A DNA stretch of 13,418 nt from CAZGYE01 sp964530165 (GTDB lineage: Bacteria; Planctomycetota; Planctomycetia; Planctomycetales; Planctomycetaceae): assembly GCA_964530165.1 (NCBI GenBank), contig CAZGYE010000149.1, positions 1 through 13,418 of the forward strand. The letters are read 5' to 3'. Under the pieces are notes generated by a model. That model had not been told where the DNA came from. It saw only the letters and a program-made list of their open reading frames with translations, and ran no database searches. The translations under genes and the position numbers were made by a program. Positions 1 through 7,781 of the stretch are shown here, piece by piece (position 1 is the first letter of the stretch; the number at the start of each line of letters is the position of its first letter).

Positions 1-184
1 CGGCACGATGCGCGGGGCTGCCGGCCGTTTGATACTTGGGTGCGAACAGGGCCTCCACCTGTTCATCGGCGCGGTCGATCGCCCCGGTGGTGCGCGCTTC
101 CTCGTCACTCTTCCCGCCGAGCTTCAGCGCGGTTTCGATGAAGGTTTTTTTCTGTGTTTCCGGTTCTGGCATGGTCGTGCTCAT
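1..184 (-). CDS. N-terminus of a gene cut by the left edge; possibly acyl-CoA dehydrogenase
   Basis: Reading the minus strand from an ATG at 184 gives 61 uninterrupted codons to the edge, beginning MSTTMPEPETQKKTFIETAL and including the segment ALFAPKYQTAGSPAHRA. Codon choice is G+C-rich and matches the neighbours. It starts 81 bp after the stop of the FadJ-like gene on the same strand, so it is probably the next gene of the cluster. The ACAD identity is inference: the cluster lacks the first beta-oxidation enzyme, and the Q-T-x-S-P-x-H-R stretch resembles what I recall near the start of some planctomycete acyl-CoA dehydrogenases. No catalytic residue lies in the visible part. An alternative ATG is at codon 5 (position 172), and no strong Shine-Dalgarno is seen before either. 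I am fairly sure it is a gene and much less sure of its function. Confidence 0.72.
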   Translation of the reverse strand, partial: MSTTMPEPETQKKTFIETALKLGGKSDEEARTTGAIDRADEQVEALFAPKYQTAGSPAHRA

Positions 185-265
185 TTTAGGAAGCCCCATT
201 GAAAAAGTAAATCTGTTCAAGACACACGGCACAGCGTGCGAGCCGAAACTTCATCATTTCAGGAC

Positions 266-2458
266 TCAGGGACCTGCCGTGGACAATTCTTTCTGCTCTG
301 GGATCGGTTCCCCAAAGCCCGCCCCGTTCTCCGCAAATCGGCGTAATGCCTCGCACGGCTTCAGGCGGGGATGTTCCGATGCGAGCCGGCTCAGTGTTTC
401 CACAATGTGGTCGAGTCCGACCGAATCGGCATAACGCAGCGGCCCGCCGCGGAACGGTGCGAAACCGGTCCCGAACACCATGGCCAGATCGATGTCTCCG
501 GGCCGCTCGGCAATTCCTTCATCCAGACAACGGGCCGCTTCGTTGATGACGGGATAGATGAGACGCTGGATGATTGTTTCTCGCGACGGAGGTCGCTTTG
601 CAGATGCGCCGGATTGCTTGCGCAGCCGGGCAATTGTGCCGAGCACCGCCGGATTGAGCCGTTTGCCGCGACGTTTCTTTTGGAAGAGTGTCGTGCGGCC
701 GGGTTTTGGGTCGGCCCGCATCTCCTCAAGAGCGGTCCACAGGGGGGCGGGCCGCATGTGATCGCCGTAGGCCTCGTGCATGTTGCGGGCGACGTGGGCG
801 GCGATGCCGACACCCACCAGGTCGGTGAGTTCCAGCGGACCCATGGGCATTCCGAAGGCGATGGCTGCACGCTCGAGTTCCATCGGATCGGAAACCTCCC
901 TCAGAAGGTATCCCGCCTCGTTCATGTAAGGCGAAAGTAGCCGATTCACCAAAAACCCGGCACAATCACGCACAACGACTCCCGTTTTGCCGATCCGCTG
1001 GACCAAAGCCCATGCCTTGGCCAACGCCTCGGGACTGGTCTGATCGGTGCGGATTACCTCGACCAAAGGCATCTGGTGCGGCGGGTTAAAGAAGTGCAGT
1101 CCGACAACCCGCTCCGGATGGGGGATGTCGCGAGCCATTTCTTTGACCAGCAGCGAGCTGGTGTTGGTGGCCAGGACCGTGTCCGGCCCGGTCGCCTCCG
1201 CCAATTCACGGAACAACTGCCGCTTGATCTCCATCTCTTCGACGATCGCCTCGATGACAACGTCGGCCCGCTTCAAGCCGCGGTAATCGGTTGCCGGGCT
1301 GAGGTGGTCGAGTGCATCGGTCGCCTGAAGCCGTGTCATACGGTGCCGGCGGACGTCGCGCCGCAGCAGCTTGCGGACGGTCTGCATACCGCGGGAGACA
1401 AACTCCGGCTCGATGTCTTTCATTCGTGTCCAGATGCCGCGTTTGGCCATCAACAGCGCGATGCCGGCCCCCATCGCACCGGCGCCGATGACCGCCGCTT
1501 GGGAGATCGAATCGGGCTCGACGGCGACTGAGAGCGAAGCGGGTGGTTTCTTGGCGTCTTCCTGGAGGAAGAACAAACGCATGCACTCGGTGGTCACCGG
1601 GTGCTCGGCCAGACTGGAGATCGCCTTCGACTCGGCCACGAATGCCGCCTCGTCCGAGACGCCCAGACCGGCGCGGAGCACGTTGACGGCCGTCTGAGGC
1701 GCCGGATAGTGGCCGTGCGTTTTTCCCAGTACCTGTTTCTCCGCCTGGCGGAGTGCGAATCGCTGGAATAGCCGGCGTCCTTCCAGCCAGCGTTGCCAGA
1801 GGGGCCCCGGTCGCGGGCGAAACAACGACGCCGCGGACCCTTTCGACTCACAGGTGCGCAGAATCTTCTCGCCAACCGCATCCAGCGCTTCGGTCGGGAC
1901 GACGTCGTGCACCAAACCCTTGGAGCGCGCCTGCCGGCCGCTGAGCATCTTACCGGTCAGAATCATCGGCAACGCGGCGAGCAGCCCAATCAACCGGGGC
2001 AGCCTGACCGTACCACCCCAGCCGGGAATCAGACCCAGCTTGACTTCCGGCAGCCCGAGCAACGTTTTGCTGCGCTCGTCGGCAATGCGGTAGCGGCAAG
2101 CCATCGCGAATTCCAGACCGCCCCCTAGACAGGCTCCGGAAATCAGCGACACCGTCGGAACACGCAGATCTTCGAGATCCGCAAAAACCTTCTGCCCGAA
2201 CTGCGAGACTGAGAGCGCAGCCGCTTCGCCCGTGAGGTCTTTCAGCTCGGTCACGTCGGCACCGGCGATGAAGTTTCCGGACTTCCCGCTCTTGAAGAGG
2301 ACGCCGGTGATGGCTGAATCCTCTTTCACTCGCTCGATGAGCGCGGCCAACTCTTCCAGAGCAGCCCGCGACAGCGCGTTGACCGGCCGATCGGCCTGGT
2401 CGATCGTCACCCACAGGATGCCGTCCTTCGGTTCACGATAGTGCCACATTTGCGACAT
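266..2458 (-). CDS. fadJ: Multifunctional enoyl-CoA hydratase / 3-hydroxyacyl-CoA dehydrogenase (FadJ/FadB-type alpha subunit)
   Basis: This cytosolic enzyme hydrates trans-2-enoyl-CoA and then oxidises the L-3-hydroxyacyl-CoA with NAD+, steps 2 and 3 of beta-oxidation. It normally forms a complex with the thiolase. Length is 730 aa, normal for FadJ/FadB. The crotonase domain covers about residues 1-190: the oxyanion region is IAGAD near 65, and the two catalytic glutamates are expected at E116 (GGGLEF) and E138 (LPEVK). A linker follows to about 318. The NAD-binding motif is GAGAMGAG at 325-332, with acidic D348 closing the second strand. The dehydrogenase catalytic pair is H455 (LHFFNPP) and E467. 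C-terminal dehydrogenase domains cover about 500-730. The ATG at 2458 has a GGGGAGAG sequence a few bases upstream, nearly the same leader as the thiolase gene. The FadB/FadJ choice rests on the FadI-like thiolase partner and is not firm. Confidence 0.96.
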   Translation of the reverse strand: MSQMWHYREPKDGILWVTIDQADRPVNALSRAALEELAALIERVKEDSAITGVLFKSGKSGNFIAGADVTELKDLTGEAAALSVSQFGQKVFADLEDLRVPTVSLISGACLGGGLEFAMACRYRIADERSKTLLGLPEVKLGLIPGWGGTVRLPRLIGLLAALPMILTGKMLSGRQARSKGLVHDVVPTEALDAVGEKILRTCESKGSAASLFRPRPGPLWQRWLEGRRLFQRFALRQAEKQVLGKTHGHYPAPQTAVNVLRAGLGVSDEAAFVAESKAISSLAEHPVTTECMRLFFLQEDAKKPPASLSVAVEPDSISQAAVIGAGAMGAGIALLMAKRGIWTRMKDIEPEFVSRGMQTVRKLLRRDVRRHRMTRLQATDALDHLSPATDYRGLKRADVVIEAIVEEMEIKRQLFRELAEATGPDTVLATNTSSLLVKEMARDIPHPERVVGLHFFNPPHQMPLVEVIRTDQTSPEALAKAWALVQRIGKTGVVVRDCAGFLVNRLLSPYMNEAGYLLREVSDPMELERAAIAFGMPMGPLELTDLVGVGIAAHVARNMHEAYGDHMRPAPLWTALEEMRADPKPGRTTLFQKKRRGKRLNPAVLGTIARLRKQSGASAKRPPSRETIIQRLIYPVINEAARCLDEGIAERPGDIDLAMVFGTGFAPFRGGPLRYADSVGLDHIVETLSRLASEHPRLKPCEALRRFAENGAGFGEPIPEQKELSTAGP

Positions 2459-2508
2459 GATGTTTCTCTCCCCAACGAAATGTGCGCCGCTCGGCTCGAT
2501 CTAACCAT

Positions 2509-2970
2509 CAGGAAATCAGGAATGCAGGAAAAGAGAGAGGGATCAGCCGGCTATCACACGTTTGATTTCCAGCGGTACCTTCGCAAAGTTCAAAAGCAAA
2601 CCGTGCTCTTTTCCCACTGCCCTCAAATAAGACCTAACGATGGCGAAGTGGATGTTCTCTAAGTTCTTGATCACCTTGAGTTCAACAACAATGGTTCTCT
2701 CCACAAAAAGGTCAAGCCGGTGACGGCCTACTTCGATGCCCTCGTATTCAATGACGACCTCAACTTGTTGCTCAACATTCAACCCACGCTTTCGCAATTC
2801 GATGACCAAGGCTTTTTCATAGATTGACTCGATGAACCCAGGGCCTAACCGCCTTTAGACCTCGATCGCTGCTCCAATTATCTTTTCTGTCAGCTCTTCG
2901 TGTTCCAATGTCATCCGTCAGACTTCTCGTGTCCGGCTTTTCATCGTTTTCCTGTCTTCCTGTGTTCCTT
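2509..2970. repeat. Inverted tracts of three 8-bp units flanking the broken GxxExxY gene
   Basis: On the plus strand, CAGGAA occurs at 2509, 2517 and 2525, exactly 8 bp apart. On the far side of the pseudogene, TTCCTG occurs at 2949 and 2957 and TTCCTT at 2965, again 8 bp apart. The 24-bp tracts 2509-2532 and 2947-2970 are inverted copies, matching at 19 of 24 positions. The inner 8 bases (TTTTCCTG or its complement) match perfectly. They enclose 414 bp holding only the pseudogene and its immediate leader. This could be the boundary of a mobile or recombining cassette, or a paired RNA structure. Confidence 0.7.
2543..2914 (-). pseudogene. GxxExxY-family protein gene, interrupted by an in-frame TAA at codon 20
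   Basis: From an ATG at 2914 the minus strand reads 123 sense-length codons with one internal stop. It begins MTLEHEELTEKIIGAAIEV, then TAA (2857-2855), then RRLGPGFIESIYEKALVIEL in the same frame. The signature GFIESIY (residues 26-32) is the G-x-x-E-x-x-Y motif that names the family. The rest follows the family pattern, including HRLDLFVERTIVVELK, which resembles a nuclease-like D...E-x-K core. The ending LLLNFAKVPLEIKRVI is typical of the family, and 123 codons is the usual length. One base change explains the stop: CAA (Gln) or TAC/TAT (Tyr) to TAA. An internal TTG (2809) would give only an 88-aa fragment lacking the signature. The family's function is not firmly established. It sits between the thiolase and hydratase genes on the same strand, inside inverted octamer tracts. 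A sequencing error or a readthrough stop cannot be excluded. Confidence 0.85.
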
Positions 2971-3002
2971 ATCAACCCTTTTTGATTATTCCGCGTCAGG
3001 GA

Positions 3003-4298
3003 TTAGGCGGCTTGTGTGAGTCGTTCGACAATCACTGCTCCGCCCTGTCCTCCGCCGACGCACAGCGTGGCCAGGCCGATGTTTCGGTCTTGGCGCTGGA
3101 GTTCGTTCAGCAGCGTCAACACCAGACGGGTCCCGGTCGCGCCAACGGGGTGTCCCAGCGCGATCGCGCCGCCGTTGACGTTCAGTTTTTCCTCATCAAC
3201 GGCTCCCAGCAGGGCAGGGGCCTCGCCCGGCAGACAATCGGCCGGAGGCGACTCGAAACCGCGCAGACAGGCCAACACCTGAACGGCGAATGCTTCGTTC
3301 ATTTCAATCAGCTCCATCTGATCGAGCCGCATGCCGGTCGTTTTCAGCGCGCGCGCCGTGGCGTAGACCGGCCCAAGCCCCATGCGCGCCGGATCGCAGC
3401 CGGCATAGGCATACCCGCGCACCTTGCCCAGCGGTTTCAGTCCCAGCGATTTGGCCCGGGCGGCTTCCATGACCAACAGCCCCACGGCGCCGTCGGTCAC
3501 CTGGCACGAGTTGCCGATGGTGACGGTTCCCCAACGGCGATCGAAATATGGCTTCAGCTTGGCGAGCGCCTCGATGCTCTGTCCCTCGCGGGGCCCGACG
3601 TCGCTGGTGATCGGTTCGGAATCGGGTTCGGGGTAGACGGTCATCGTCTCATCCTTGAGCCTTGCGGCGCTCCAGGCCGAGACGGCGCGTTGATGACTGC
3701 GCAGCGCAAATGCGTCTTGCTCTAGGCGGCTGATGTTAAACTCGCGGGCCAATTTTTCTGCTGTATCGCCCATGATCATCCCGGTGACCGGATCGATCAG
3801 ACCCATCTTGATGCCAATGTTCGGCGCCAGATCGGCGGGGCGGATCTTTGACAATGCCAACAGCTTCTGCAGCGGGCCGCGCGCTTGGGTGATCGCCCAC
3901 AGTTTTTCGGCAAATCGCTTCTTCCAAAAGACCGGGATGTTGCTCATCGAATCGACGCCGACCGCCACGACACAGTTGGACCGGCCGCTTTCGATGCGGT
4001 CGACGGCTTGGGTCAGACATTCCATCCCGCTGGCGCAGTTCCGGCTGACCGTGTGGGCGATGCGGTCCCGGGGGATCCCGGCGCGCAACGCAATCACCCG
4101 AGCCACGTTCGCGGCATCCACCGGGGACGCGACGTTGCCGGCAATCAATTCATCCACTTCGGCCGGATCGAGATCGAACCGCTCGAGCAGTTCGCGGACG
4201 ACCAGCCGACCCAGTTCCTGTGCAGGAACGTCGCTGAGCGGACCAGCGGCCCGGACAAATGGCGTGCGAACACCTCCGACAATGACGGCTTCAGACAT
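3003..4298 (-). CDS. fadI: Acetyl-CoA C-acyltransferase (3-ketoacyl-CoA thiolase, FadI-type beta subunit)
   Basis: This enzyme catalyses the last step of beta-oxidation, CoA-dependent cleavage of 3-ketoacyl-CoA to acetyl-CoA and a shortened acyl-CoA. Length is 431 aa, close to FadI (about 436) and longer than FadA. The nucleophilic cysteine is C88 in NCASGMEC. NEAFA is at 334-338, the catalytic histidine H383 lies in GHPVGATGTR, and the second catalytic cysteine C413 lies in CVGGGQGG. The insert at about 122-160 (FWKKRFAEKLW ... RPADLAPN), followed by MGDTAEKLARE, is the membrane-proximal loop style of the FadI / trifunctional-protein class rather than FadA. The ATG at 4298 has GGGAGA about 8 nt upstream. 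The gene lies 129 bp after the ligase gene and 544 bp before the fadJ-like gene. That large gap is filled mostly by the broken GxxExxY gene. Confidence 0.96.
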   Translation of the reverse strand: MSEAVIVGGVRTPFVRAAGPLSDVPAQELGRLVVRELLERFDLDPAEVDELIAGNVASPVDAANVARVIALRAGIPRDRIAHTVSRNCASGMECLTQAVDRIESGRSNCVVAVGVDSMSNIPVFWKKRFAEKLWAITQARGPLQKLLALSKIRPADLAPNIGIKMGLIDPVTGMIMGDTAEKLAREFNISRLEQDAFALRSHQRAVSAWSAARLKDETMTVYPEPDSEPITSDVGPREGQSIEALAKLKPYFDRRWGTVTIGNSCQVTDGAVGLLVMEAARAKSLGLKPLGKVRGYAYAGCDPARMGLGPVYATARALKTTGMRLDQMELIEMNEAFAVQVLACLRGFESPPADCLPGEAPALLGAVDEEKLNVNGGAIALGHPVGATGTRLVLTLLNELQRQDRNIGLATLCVGGGQGGAVIVERLTQAA

Positions 4299-4355
4299 CT
4301 TGTTTCTCCCGGCAAATCGGATCGTTTCTCGAAAAGTTTTCAGCTCTCAGCAGTC

Positions 4356-4396
4356 TGCCGCCCAATTGAATTGTTCGTGAAATTTTGCAGGCGGCA
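4356..4396. other. Seven-bp inverted repeat in the ligase-thiolase gap
   Basis: TGCCGCC (4356-4362) and GGCGGCA (4390-4396) form a perfect 7-bp inverted repeat around a 27-nt A+T-rich loop containing CAATTGAATTG. It is the only clear structure in the 129 bp between the ligase stop and the thiolase start. It could be a processing or attenuation hairpin, a protein-binding site, or chance. There is no T-run to make it a standard terminator. Confidence 0.3.
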
Positions 4397-4427
4397 AGAC
4401 CATTGCTGTGTGCTTTTGGAGCCATAT

Positions 4428-6167
4428 CTACTCTATGACGGCGACGGATGATGACGCCGCAATTTCGTTCTTTCGATGTTGCTCACGCAATTGGCGCCGC
4501 TGCACTTTGCCGAGGAAATTTCGTGGAAGATTGTTCTCGACGACCTCGACGGCGCGTGGCCGCTTGTGTTTCGACAAATGTTGCCGGCAAAACCGGTCGA
4601 ACGCGTGGCGGTCCAGTCGGCTTCCCTTTTTCATGGCAATGACGGCTTTGACCAATTCGCCGCGTTCCGAGTCGGGTACTCCGATTACGGCCACGTCGTC
4701 GATGCCGGAAAACTGACGCAATATATGTTCCACGTCGGTGGGGTAGACGTTGAAGCCCGAGGTGATAATCAGATCCTTCTTGCGGTCGACGATGCGAAAG
4801 AATCCGTCCTCGTCGCAAGTTCCCAAATCCCCGGTGTAGAGCCAGCCGTCGCGAATGACCTGATCGGTCGCTTCCGGGTTCTCCCAGTAGCCGCGCATGA
4901 CCTGCGGCCCGCGGATAACCAGCTCGCCGACTTCACCGGACGGCAGCGTGCGGCGACCCGTCTCGGCATCGACAATTCTCGCTTCGGTGTCCGGTAGTGG
5001 CAGGCCGATTGTGCCGGCCCGCGCGTTGCCGTCCAGAGGTCCCGTGTGAGTCACCGGGCTGGCCTCGGAGAGACCATAACCTTCCACCACGACGGCCCCC
5101 GTGTGGGCGGCGAATTCCTCGGCCACCTCAGGAGGCAACGGCGCCCCGCCCGAAATGCAGAACTGAAGCGAATCGAGCTGGATCGTTTTGTGCCGTAAGA
5201 TTCCATTCAGGGCGCTCAGCATTGCAGGAACCGCGGGGAAGATGGTAGGTTGGTGCTCCCGTATCAACTGTAGCACGACGCGGGGGACGAACCGGTGGTG
5301 CAGCACGAGCGTGGCAGCCATCGCCACTCCGGTCATAGCACACGTCGAGAGACCGTAGCTGTGGAAGAATGGTAGCACCGCAAGAAACGTGTCTTGACCC
5401 ACTCTGCCGCCTGCCCAATGACTCAACTGCCACGCGTTTGCCATCAGATTCCGGTGACTGAGCACCACGGCTTTCGGCGAGCCGGTGGTGCCGCCCGTAG
5501 GCAGAATGTAGACCGGGTCGTCGAGCGAGGCCGGTCCGATCGGCTGGAATTCCCGATCGCCCGCTCCGACCAGTTCCTCGAACGAGTGTTGGTTCGGTGA
5601 ATCAGCCGGCGGCCAGAAACCGAGCCGTCGTCGCTTTGCGAACGCATAGCCCAACCGTTGCCAGTGCGGAAGCCGGTCTTTCAACGAAGTGAACAAGACG
5701 TGTTCCGGGCGGTATTCACCATGACAAATCAACGGCGCCAGCAGGTCGAGGCTGATGACGACGCGGCAATCGGTGGCGGCCATCTGCTGGGAAACTTCTT
5801 CCGGCACCATCAGGGGGCTCATGGCAACCGCGATGCCGCCAGCCATCCAAATACCGTTCAAAGCCGAGATGTATTCCGGCACGTTCGGCAACAGCAGACC
5901 GACCCGGTCGCCGGGGCGCACACCCAGCCGGGCTAATGCAGCCGCCGTTCTGCGGGCCGCCGAAAAAAGCTCTTTGTAGCTCAACTGTTGCTTATAGTAG
6001 TGGCAAGCCACGCGATCCGGATGACTTTCAGCCGTGCGCTCCAGTAACCCCCAGACCGGAATCGACGGGTATCCGAGCTTCGCAGGGACGCAACTGGGAT
6101 AATGGGCCAGCCATGGGGCGACGCCTTGTTGCTGTCTGACTGCTGCAAAGTCGGATTTGAACGACAT
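4428..6167 (-). CDS. Long-chain fatty acid--CoA ligase (AMP-binding acyl-CoA synthetase)
   Basis: This enzyme activates a fatty acid with ATP and CoA, through an acyl-adenylate, to acyl-CoA, the entry step for the downstream beta-oxidation genes. From the ATG at 6167 the product is 579 aa, usual for FadD-type ligases. In that numbering the phosphate-binding loop PTGGTTGSPK is at about 223-232. The adenine-site motif GYGLSE is at 363-368. YTGD is at 444-447. The hinge region after it has DRKKDLIITSGFNVYP at about 461-476. The C-terminal catalytic lysine is K554 in NFLGKVQ. I chose 6167 over the ATG at 6200 because GGGAGG sits about 7 nt before it and the following MSFKSDFAAV looks like a natural start. 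The 11 residues added by the upstream ATG look non-coding. It appears to be the first gene of the minus-strand cluster. Chain-length preference cannot be read from the sequence. Confidence 0.95.
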   Translation of the reverse strand: MSFKSDFAAVRQQQGVAPWLAHYPSCVPAKLGYPSIPVWGLLERTAESHPDRVACHYYKQQLSYKELFSAARRTAAALARLGVRPGDRVGLLLPNVPEYISALNGIWMAGGIAVAMSPLMVPEEVSQQMAATDCRVVISLDLLAPLICHGEYRPEHVLFTSLKDRLPHWQRLGYAFAKRRRLGFWPPADSPNQHSFEELVGAGDREFQPIGPASLDDPVYILPTGGTTGSPKAVVLSHRNLMANAWQLSHWAGGRVGQDTFLAVLPFFHSYGLSTCAMTGVAMAATLVLHHRFVPRVVLQLIREHQPTIFPAVPAMLSALNGILRHKTIQLDSLQFCISGGAPLPPEVAEEFAAHTGAVVVEGYGLSEASPVTHTGPLDGNARAGTIGLPLPDTEARIVDAETGRRTLPSGEVGELVIRGPQVMRGYWENPEATDQVIRDGWLYTGDLGTCDEDGFFRIVDRKKDLIITSGFNVYPTDVEHILRQFSGIDDVAVIGVPDSERGELVKAVIAMKKGSRLDRHAFDRFCRQHLSKHKRPRAVEVVENNLPRNFLGKVQRRQLREQHRKNEIAASSSVAVIE

Positions 6168-6708
6168 CAACCACCCTCCCGCCGCTCGGACCCACGCCAT
6201 ACGACACTGATGTACAGTATTTTATCGTGGGTGACTGACCGAATGAATCAACGAAAATGCAAAAACGCACGGTTGGCGACGAGGAAAACACCGACTGTAT
6301 TCGTGTCGAAATGCTAGCCAAAATGTGCCGACATGCAGGCCCTGAAAGATTTTCGTCGCCTACATAAAATTCTAGCTGCGCAATCGGGGGCTGGTCAAGA
6401 TGAACAGTCGAAGCAGATAACACAAAATGTATTCGCTTGTGCAAGAGTTGCATTCTATCATATTGGATGGGCGACCGCGTATCGCGGCGAGACCGTGTTG
6501 CGGCTTGCGCGGCTTCTGCTAAATCAAGACGCAGTAACACTCCACAATCGAACAAGGCAAGTCTTGTTTATAGAACGACTTACGGTAATTTAAGTCCGAT
6601 CCGTGGCAATGTGGCTCAGACTGCGCGGATGTTTTTTGGCAACGCGATCACCAACCCGGCGTCAACGTTGGAGCCAAACGGGAGAATCCGGTTTCATGTG
6701 GCCACCTT
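6168..6708. other. 541-bp stretch with no convincing gene
   Basis: This lies upstream of the ligase gene and beyond the 3' end of the dmeF-like gene. It is visibly richer in A and T than its surroundings. The few open frames (for example 6333-6593 on plus and 6028-6555 on minus) have no recognisable motif and unlike codon use. Small perfect hairpins are present: CCGCG-TAT-CGCGG (6475-6487), CTTG-TG-CAAG (6436-6445) and AACAAG/CTTGTT (6551-6568). Its right end should hold the dmeF terminator and its left end the promoter of the fatty-acid cluster. It may also be the remains of a decayed gene, but I recognise none. Confidence 0.55.
6206..6251 (-). promoter_or_regulatory. Candidate promoter/operator of the fatty-acid cluster
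   Basis: On the minus strand, TTGATT (6251-6246) is followed by CGATAAAAT, with a -10-like TAAAAT at 6224-6219, 52 bp upstream of the ligase ATG. The 21-bp spacing is too long for a standard sigma-70 promoter, so the boxes are weak. A small palindrome, ACTG-N5-CAGT (6206-6218), lies just beyond the -10-like box, near where transcription would start, and could be an operator half-site pair for a fatty-acid-responsive repressor. This is suggestive only. Confidence 0.25.
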
Positions 6709-7662
6709 TTAGGCGTCATCTTTGTCCATCTGGCGATGAACCTCGAGGGCAACATGCACCAAACCCATCTCATGGGGAATCATTTCCTTGTAGTGGGTCG
6801 GTGGCTGGGGAGCGTGCGCGACGACGACAACTTCCGCCGCATAGATATTCGGCCCGATCGACCACACGTGAAGATCGGCGACTTGGCTGCCATCGTGCTG
6901 CTCGATGCTCTCCCGGATGGCATGCCGGATGTGCTCGGGTCCCTGATGGTCAAGCAGCACTGAGCTTGTCGTGCGCAGCAGCCCAACCGACCAATGTGCT
7001 ACCAGAATCGCTCCGAACACTCCCATCAGCGGGTCCATCCAAACCAGTCCGTAATACTTACCTGCGAGAAGGGCGAAGATCGCCAGCACCGACGTCAGCG
7101 CGTCCGCCAAGACATGCAAGTACGCGGCGCGAAGATTGTGATCGTGATGGTGCGGACCGTTCTTGTGACTGTGCCGTTGTTTATCTTGGCGTTCGTCGTC
7201 GTGGCGCTTGTCCCCCAAGATGAACACGGAAGCACCGTTGACGAGCAACCCCAGAAAGGCGACCAAGAGGGCCTGATTGAAGGCAATCTTCACGGGATGC
7301 ATGATCCGCACGACGCTCTCGGAACCCATCAGCAGGGCGAAAACTGCCAGCAAGAGTGCTCCGCTGAAGCTGCCCAGCGAGTTCACTTTACCGGTGCCGA
7401 AGCTGAACCGTTGATCGTTTGCGTGACGCCTCGCGTAGACATAGGCGAAAGCGGCAATGCTCAAAGCCGCCGCGTGAGAAGCCATGTGAAGCCCATCGGC
7501 CAAGAGCGCCATCGAGCCGAACAGGATGCCCGCCGCGATCTCGACGATCATCATGGCGGCCGTGAGCGAAATGACGACGATTGTGCGAGTCTCGCCAGGT
7601 CTTTTCTTGTCCTGACCGAACACGTGATCATGTTGCGGGGGGCACAGCTCGTGGTCGTGCAT
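6709..7662 (-). CDS. dmeF: CDF-family Co(II)/Ni(II) efflux transporter, DmeF-type
   Basis: This is an inner-membrane cation/proton antiporter exporting divalent metals. Length is 317 aa from the ATG at 7662; the preceding GTG (7665) would add one residue. DmeF hallmarks are the N-terminal HDHVFGQDKKRPGE and the TM2 sequence LADGLHMASHAAA. The membrane metal site by alignment is H59-x3-H63 in TM2 and H183-x3-D187 in TM5 (LHVLADALTS). Six hydrophobic segments lie between about residues 26 and 230. The loop between TM4 and TM5 (about 150-176) is rich in histidine (RHSHKNGPHHHDH), a probable metal-collecting loop. A cytosolic C-terminal domain follows, with conserved HVWSIGPNIYAAEV. It is transcribed away from a second CDF gene across 119 bp. 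The dmeR-type regulator often found beside dmeF is not present here. Cobalt/nickel preference is by family resemblance only. Confidence 0.9.
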   Translation of the reverse strand: MHDHELCPPQHDHVFGQDKKRPGETRTIVVISLTAAMMIVEIAAGILFGSMALLADGLHMASHAAALSIAAFAYVYARRHANDQRFSFGTGKVNSLGSFSGALLLAVFALLMGSESVVRIMHPVKIAFNQALLVAFLGLLVNGASVFILGDKRHDDERQDKQRHSHKNGPHHHDHNLRAAYLHVLADALTSVLAIFALLAGKYYGLVWMDPLMGVFGAILVAHWSVGLLRTTSSVLLDHQGPEHIRHAIRESIEQHDGSQVADLHVWSIGPNIYAAEVVVVAHAPQPPTHYKEMIPHEMGLVHVALEVHRQMDKDDA

Positions 7663-7781
7663 CACGTCACTCTAGTCGATCGGTAGTGAAGCTGCACGAT
7701 TCCAGCGCGGCCCACACATTTGACAAGTTGCCGCCCAGAAACGATGTTGGCGAGATCGAGCGACCTCCAACCAAGTGAGAA
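7663..7781. promoter_or_regulatory. Divergent control region of the two CDF exporters
   Basis: These 119 bp separate the two starts and must hold both promoters. A perfect TTGACA occurs on plus at 7720-7725, but the sequence 16-18 bp further on (GATGTT) is a poor -10 box. No clear metal-regulator palindrome is visible. Both genes have only weak Shine-Dalgarno sequences: GAGTG before dmeF and AAGTGAGA before the plus-strand gene. Confidence 0.35.

Noticed and set aside
2543..2809. 88-aa GxxExxY protein starting at an internal TTG
   Set aside because: It would lack the signature motif and has no evident ribosome-binding site. The upstream 35 codons are in frame and family-like apart from one stop.
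2982..3725. 247-codon open frame on plus over the thiolase
   Set aside because: It is antisense to a gene with complete thiolase motifs and shows no domain of its own.
6168..6200. Upstream ATG adding 11 residues to the ligase
   Set aside because: The ATG at 6167 has GGGAGG at the right distance, and that purine run would lie inside the longer frame.
6028..6593. Open frames in the gap upstream of the ligase (minus 6028-6555, plus 6333-6593)
   Set aside because: No motif, no plausible ribosome-binding site, and composition unlike the true genes. The minus frame also overlaps the 5' end of the ligase gene.
6676..6694. Hairpin AAACGGG...CCGGTTT as dmeF terminator
   Set aside because: The stem has an internal mismatch and no T-run follows on the minus strand.
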